Shown: in pieces, positions 4,896 to 5,403 of the stretch
Layout: every line of letters starts with the position of its first letter
Position numbering within the stretch: the first letter of the stretch is position 1
Assembly: GCA_030672315.1 (NCBI GenBank)
Contig: DAOVGQ010000053.1
Location: forward strand, 1-5,403
Direction: 5' to 3'
DNA length: 5,403 nt
Origin: Candidatus Aenigmatarchaeota archaeon
GTDB lineage: Archaea > Aenigmatarchaeota > Aenigmatarchaeia > QMZP01
Notes under the pieces: model-generated
The model's input: the letters and a program-made list of their open reading frames with translations, nothing else
Database searches by the model: none
What the model was told of the DNA's origin: nothing
Made by a program: the position numbers and the translations under genes

Positions 4896-4926
4896 GGGGC
4901 GAGCAGAAATATAATAAAGTGGTTGT

Positions 4927-5382
4927 ATGCTGATGAAGATAAAGGACTTCCTTGCGCCGACCAGGGGAAGGATACTACTCTTCATCATAATATTCATTCT
5001 CGTCTTTGTGTATGACACTGCATTCGCTCCCTTCCCGGGTTCCCCGGTGGTTGATAACCTGAACACCCAGGATGGGGCCACATCCTTTGTGCTGTATATA
5101 CTGGTTCTTCCCTATATCCTCTCCTGCCTCATACCAGCCTTCCTTGGCCTGAGGAAGAGGAGGTTCTTCAGGCTGGTCAGCCTTAGGAGGTTCATGCATC
5201 CCAGGCCGGCTGCCCAGGAGCAGAAGCCGACAAGGCAGCAGACATTCACCTTCCCTGCCGGGACCCCGGTGGTGGAGAGCGCGCTGCCCTCCCAAATACC
5301 TTCACAGGCTCTCCAGGAAAAGCAGACCGCCAAGAAGGCGTCTGTAAAGGCCAAAAAGAAACCCAAAGCGAAAAAGAAATAA
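4927..5382 (+). CDS. Small two-helix membrane protein with lysine-rich C-terminal tail, function unknown
   Basis: This 151-residue protein has two strong hydrophobic segments, at about 16-33 and 54-75. The N-terminus is basic (Lys4, Lys6, Arg13, Arg15), and a basic cluster RKRR (76-79) follows the second helix, so by the positive-inside rule both ends are cytoplasmic with a short external loop (about 34-53). Residues 85-130 are Pro/Gln/Thr/Ala-rich and probably disordered. The last 18 residues (KKASVKAKKKPKAKKK at the end) are dominated by lysine and alanine, like tails that contact nucleic acid, ribosomes or acidic lipids. The opening FLAPTRGRILLFIIIF resembles, from memory, a common start of short uncharacterised archaeal membrane proteins. 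An ATG at 4933 is an equally possible start, and neither has a clear Shine-Dalgarno. It has its own TATA box. I do not recognise the family and assign no role. Confidence 0.75.
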   Translation: MLMKIKDFLAPTRGRILLFIIIFILVFVYDTAFAPFPGSPVVDNLNTQDGATSFVLYILVLPYILSCLIPAFLGLRKRRFFRLVSLRRFMHPRPAAQEQKPTRQQTFTFPAGTPVVESALPSQIPSQALQEKQTAKKASVKAKKKPKAKKK

Positions 5383-5388
5383 GCCCCT

Positions 5389-5400
5389 CTTCTAGAGAAG
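5389..5400 (+). terminator. Short hairpin after the membrane-protein gene
   Basis: CTTC-TAGA-GAAG lies seven bases after the stop codon, and the window ends just beyond. Without the downstream bases no T-tract can be seen, so its role as a terminator is only a possibility. Confidence 0.25.
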
Positions 5401-5403
5401 CAC

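Larger units (their letters stand above)
4591..4926. other. Gene-free stretch rich in inverted repeats; possible non-coding RNA
   Basis: No convincing protein gene lies here; the one long plus-strand frame (TTG at 4599 to 4874) has no ribosome site and no recognisable protein pattern. Several foldable elements follow one another: 4591/4630; 4643/4669; GAGTGGG (4673-4679) with CCCACTT (4724-4730) around CGCTG-CAGCG (4682-4698); GGGT (4740-4743) with ACCC (4779-4782) around CTGC-TCCA-GCAG (4758-4769); GGAT-ATCC (4791-4803); an 8-bp hairpin at 4820-4838; and the palindrome at 4853-4866. A TTTAAAT at 4634-4640 could be a TATA element for an internal transcript. I compared it by eye with tRNA, 5S, SRP and RNase P RNA hallmarks and found no match. 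It is unassigned. Confidence 0.35.

Overview
The window looks like a piece of an archaeal chromosome of moderate G+C (about half, by eye). The archaeal call rests mainly on a replication factor C large subunit (clamp loader). It is supported by a free-standing AlaX editing enzyme, a COG4900-type small metallopeptidase, TATA-like boxes of the TTTATA type in front of most genes, probable leaderless starts, and heavy use of AGG (Arg) and ATA (Ile) codons. A cold-shock-domain protein and an unusually short RFC large subunit would fit an uncultivated or DPANN-type archaeon, but the lineage is a guess. No mobile element, CRISPR array, tRNA or rRNA is recognisable.

Layout. The left part (1-2214) reads entirely on the minus strand. 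From its promoter side it holds a small HExxH metallopeptidase, an AlaX-M type alanyl-tRNA editing protein, and a Na+/Ca2+ exchanger whose C-terminus runs off the left edge. A 49-base divergent intergenic region (2215-2263) separates it from the right part, which reads on the plus strand. That part holds an inositol monophosphatase-family phosphatase followed after 4 bases by RFC-L (a likely operon), then a cold-shock protein with its own promoter and strong Shine-Dalgarno, a 336-base stretch without a credible gene, and a small two-helix membrane protein with a lysine-rich tail.

Functionally this is a housekeeping neighbourhood: ion exchange, translation quality control, sugar/inositol phosphate metabolism, clamp loading and RNA chaperoning. 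The genes do not form one pathway. The best candidates for something undescribed are the gene-free stretch 4591-4926, which is dense in inverted repeats, holds four GCAATC/GATTGC words and a perfect 14-bp palindrome, and could encode a structured RNA; the uncharacterised metallopeptidase; and the K-tailed membrane protein. I found no clear sign of a novel multi-gene system.
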